From an uncultured Clostridium sp. (GTDB lineage Bacteria > Bacillota > Clostridia > Clostridiales > Clostridiaceae), in assembly GCA_946575275.1 (NCBI GenBank), contig CAMNZV010000076.1, positions 1 to 7,612 of the forward strand: DNA of 7,612 bases. Reading direction: 5' to 3'. The notes beneath the pieces were generated by a model. The model worked only from the letters and a program-made list of their open reading frames with translations, did not search any database and was not told the origin of the DNA. Position numbers and translations under genes: made by a program. Positions 6,601 through 7,612 of this stretch are shown here, piece after piece (positions within the stretch are counted from its first letter, which is position 1; each line of letters starts with the position of its first letter).

Positions 6601-7239
6601 ATGAAAAAAAGAACAAAAGAAATACTTCAAATACTTAAAGAAACATATCCAGATGCAAAGTGTGAACTAGAACATAATTCACCTTTTCAGCTATTAGTTG
6701 CAACAATTTTATCAGCACAAACAACTGATAAAAAAGTAAATGAAGTGACAAAAACATTATTTAAGGATTTTCCAGATTTAAATTCCTTTTTAAAAATAAA
6801 TAATGTACAACTAGAATTAAGAATTAAAGAAATTGGATTATACAGAAATAAATCTAAAAATATAATTTTAATGTGCAATCAATTAGATCAAAAATTTAAT
6901 GGAGAGGTTCCAGATAATATGGATGATTTAATGTCTCTTGCAGGGGTTGGAAGAAAAACAGCAAATGTTGTTTTGTCAAATGCCTTTAATGTTCCCTCTA
7001 TAGCAGTTGACACTCATGTTTTTAGGGTTTCAAATAGGTTAGGTCTTTCTTCATCAAATAATGTTCTTCAGGTAGAGAAGCAATTACAAAAGGAATTACC
7101 AAAGAAAGAATGGTCAAGCACTCATCATTTACTTATTTTTCATGGAAGACGATGTTGTGTTGCTAGAAAACCTAGATGCAATGAGTGTCCATTAGAAGTA
7201 ATATGTAATTATAAAGATAAACCACCTTGTATAAAATAA
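6601..7239 (+). CDS. nth: Endonuclease III (DNA glycosylase / AP lyase)
   Basis: Nth removes oxidised pyrimidines from DNA and nicks the abasic site, starting base excision repair. The 212-residue product aligns with E. coli endonuclease III nearly end to end. The helix-hairpin-helix is LAGVGRKTANVV (113-124), with the catalytic lysine K119 (E. coli K120). VDTHV (136-140) supplies the catalytic aspartate D137 (E. coli D138). The 4Fe-4S cluster ligands are C186-x6-C193-x2-C196-x5-C202, in the canonical spacing. All key residues are present, so it should be active. ATG at 6601 directly follows the plsC stop with no gap; AGGGGAG (6583-6589), within the plsC end, is the ribosome binding site at a rather long spacing of 11 bases. 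Expression therefore depends on the plsC promoter. The stop codon falls inside the loop of a downstream hairpin. Confidence 0.96.
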   Translation: MKKRTKEILQILKETYPDAKCELEHNSPFQLLVATILSAQTTDKKVNEVTKTLFKDFPDLNSFLKINNVQLELRIKEIGLYRNKSKNIILMCNQLDQKFNGEVPDNMDDLMSLAGVGRKTANVVLSNAFNVPSIAVDTHVFRVSNRLGLSSSNNVLQVEKQLQKELPKKEWSSTHHLLIFHGRRCCVARKPRCNECPLEVICNYKDKPPCIK

Positions 7240-7272
7240 TAATATAAGGTGGTTCTTAATTTTAATATTTTT
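7220..7272 (+). terminator. Probable terminator overlapping the nth 3' end
   Basis: AACCACCTTGTAT (7220-7232) pairs with ATATAAGGTGGTT (7242-7254) over 13 bp with one G-T pair, around a 9-nt loop that contains the nth stop codon (7237-7239). The following CTTAATTTTAATATTTTT is T-rich but broken by As. It would end plsC-nth before ddl, though the T tract is imperfect. Confidence 0.65.
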
Positions 7273-7289
7273 GTATCATATAATATAAT
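7261..7289 (+). promoter_or_regulatory. Possible ddl promoter
   Basis: Overlapping TATAAT hexamers occur at 7279-7284 and 7284-7289. A weak -35, TTTAAT (7261-7266), is 17 bp from the second. The -10 match is perfect, but the surrounding DNA is very AT-rich. Confidence 0.45.
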
Positions 7290-7322
7290 TATAAAATTAA
7301 TTAATGTGGAGGAATAAAAATA

Positions 7323-7612
7323 ATGAAAATTGGAGTAATAATGGGGGGGATTTCCTCAGAAAGAGAAATATCACTTCAAAGTGGAAATGAAATAGTAAAT
7401 AATTTAGATAAAAATAAATATGAGGTTTTTCCTATATCAATAGATAAAAAAGATGATATAATCACAAAGATTACCAATATAGATTTTGCATTACTTGCAC
7501 TTCATGGTCAATTTGGAGAGGATGGAACAGTACAATCAGTTCTTCAAACAATGGGTATACCATATTCAGGATGTGGACCATTAAGCAGTGCAGCTTGTAT
7601 GGATAAGGATAT
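7323..7612 (+). CDS. ddl: D-alanine--D-alanine ligase, 5' part (cut by window end)
   Basis: Ddl joins two D-alanines with ATP, making the dipeptide that ends the peptidoglycan stem peptide. About 96 N-terminal residues are visible out of a usual 300 or so. They contain the family signature [21 protein letters not shown] (1-21), the [10 protein letters not shown] loop (about 59-68) and GIPYSGCG (about 78-85), all in the N-terminal substrate domain of the ATP-grasp fold. The start is ATG at 7323 with GGAGG (7308-7312) ten bases upstream. The frame is intact to the window edge. The ATP-binding and catalytic parts lie beyond it, so VanA-type specificity cannot be tested, but the context and N terminus fit ordinary housekeeping Ddl. 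Confidence 0.95.
   Translation, partial: MKIGVIMGGISSEREISLQSGNEIVNNLDKNKYEVFPISIDKKDDIITKITNIDFALLALHGQFGEDGTVQSVLQTMGIPYSGCGPLSSAACMDKD

Noticed and set aside
7344..7350. A run of seven Gs at the start of ddl as a phase-variable tract
   Set aside because: The run encodes the conserved GG of the Ddl motif MGG, the frame is intact, and seven bases is short for slippage. Ddl is essential in most bacteria, so switching would be unlikely.

Overview
This window looks like ordinary core chromosome from a low-GC, endospore-forming Firmicute, most likely Clostridium sensu stricto or a close relative. The evidence is the strongly AT-rich, A-ending codon use, the strong AGGAGG-type ribosome binding sites, a CotS-family spore gene at the left edge, a T-box leader in front of cysteine genes, and the sequence character of Ddl, Nth and the YgiQ-type protein. 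The genus call is inference. I see no mobile element, CRISPR array, tRNA, rRNA or prophage gene.

Layout. At the left edge is the 3' end of a CotS-type (kinase-fold) spore coat gene on the + strand. It converges on a YgiQ-family radical SAM gene on the - strand, and one strong hairpin between them can terminate both. The YgiQ gene diverges, across about 155 bp of promoter DNA, from a + strand unit made of an unannotated 27-codon ORF and a 418-residue soluble PRC-barrel/MgtE_N/CBS protein that starts at TTG. Next comes a 457-bp gap that is mostly a complete T-box riboswitch, with promoter, Stem I carrying a UGC (Cys) specifier, T-box sequence, antiterminator and terminator. It controls cysK-cysE, which ends in its own terminator. 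A separate promoter then drives plsC and the directly abutting nth. The nth stop codon lies in the loop of a hairpin. A D-Ala-D-Ala ligase gene (ddl) starts after that and is cut by the right edge.

How the genes work together. CysE makes O-acetylserine and CysK converts it with sulfide to cysteine. The leader should let transcription through only when tRNA-Cys is uncharged, so this is a self-contained cysteine-starvation operon. The other genes (acyltransferase, DNA repair glycosylase, cell-wall ligase, radical SAM enzyme of unknown role) are housekeeping genes with no clear functional link. The least explained parts are the 27-residue ORF in front of the MgtE_N/CBS gene and the role of that transporter-less sensor-like protein. 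I found no convincing undescribed multi-gene system.
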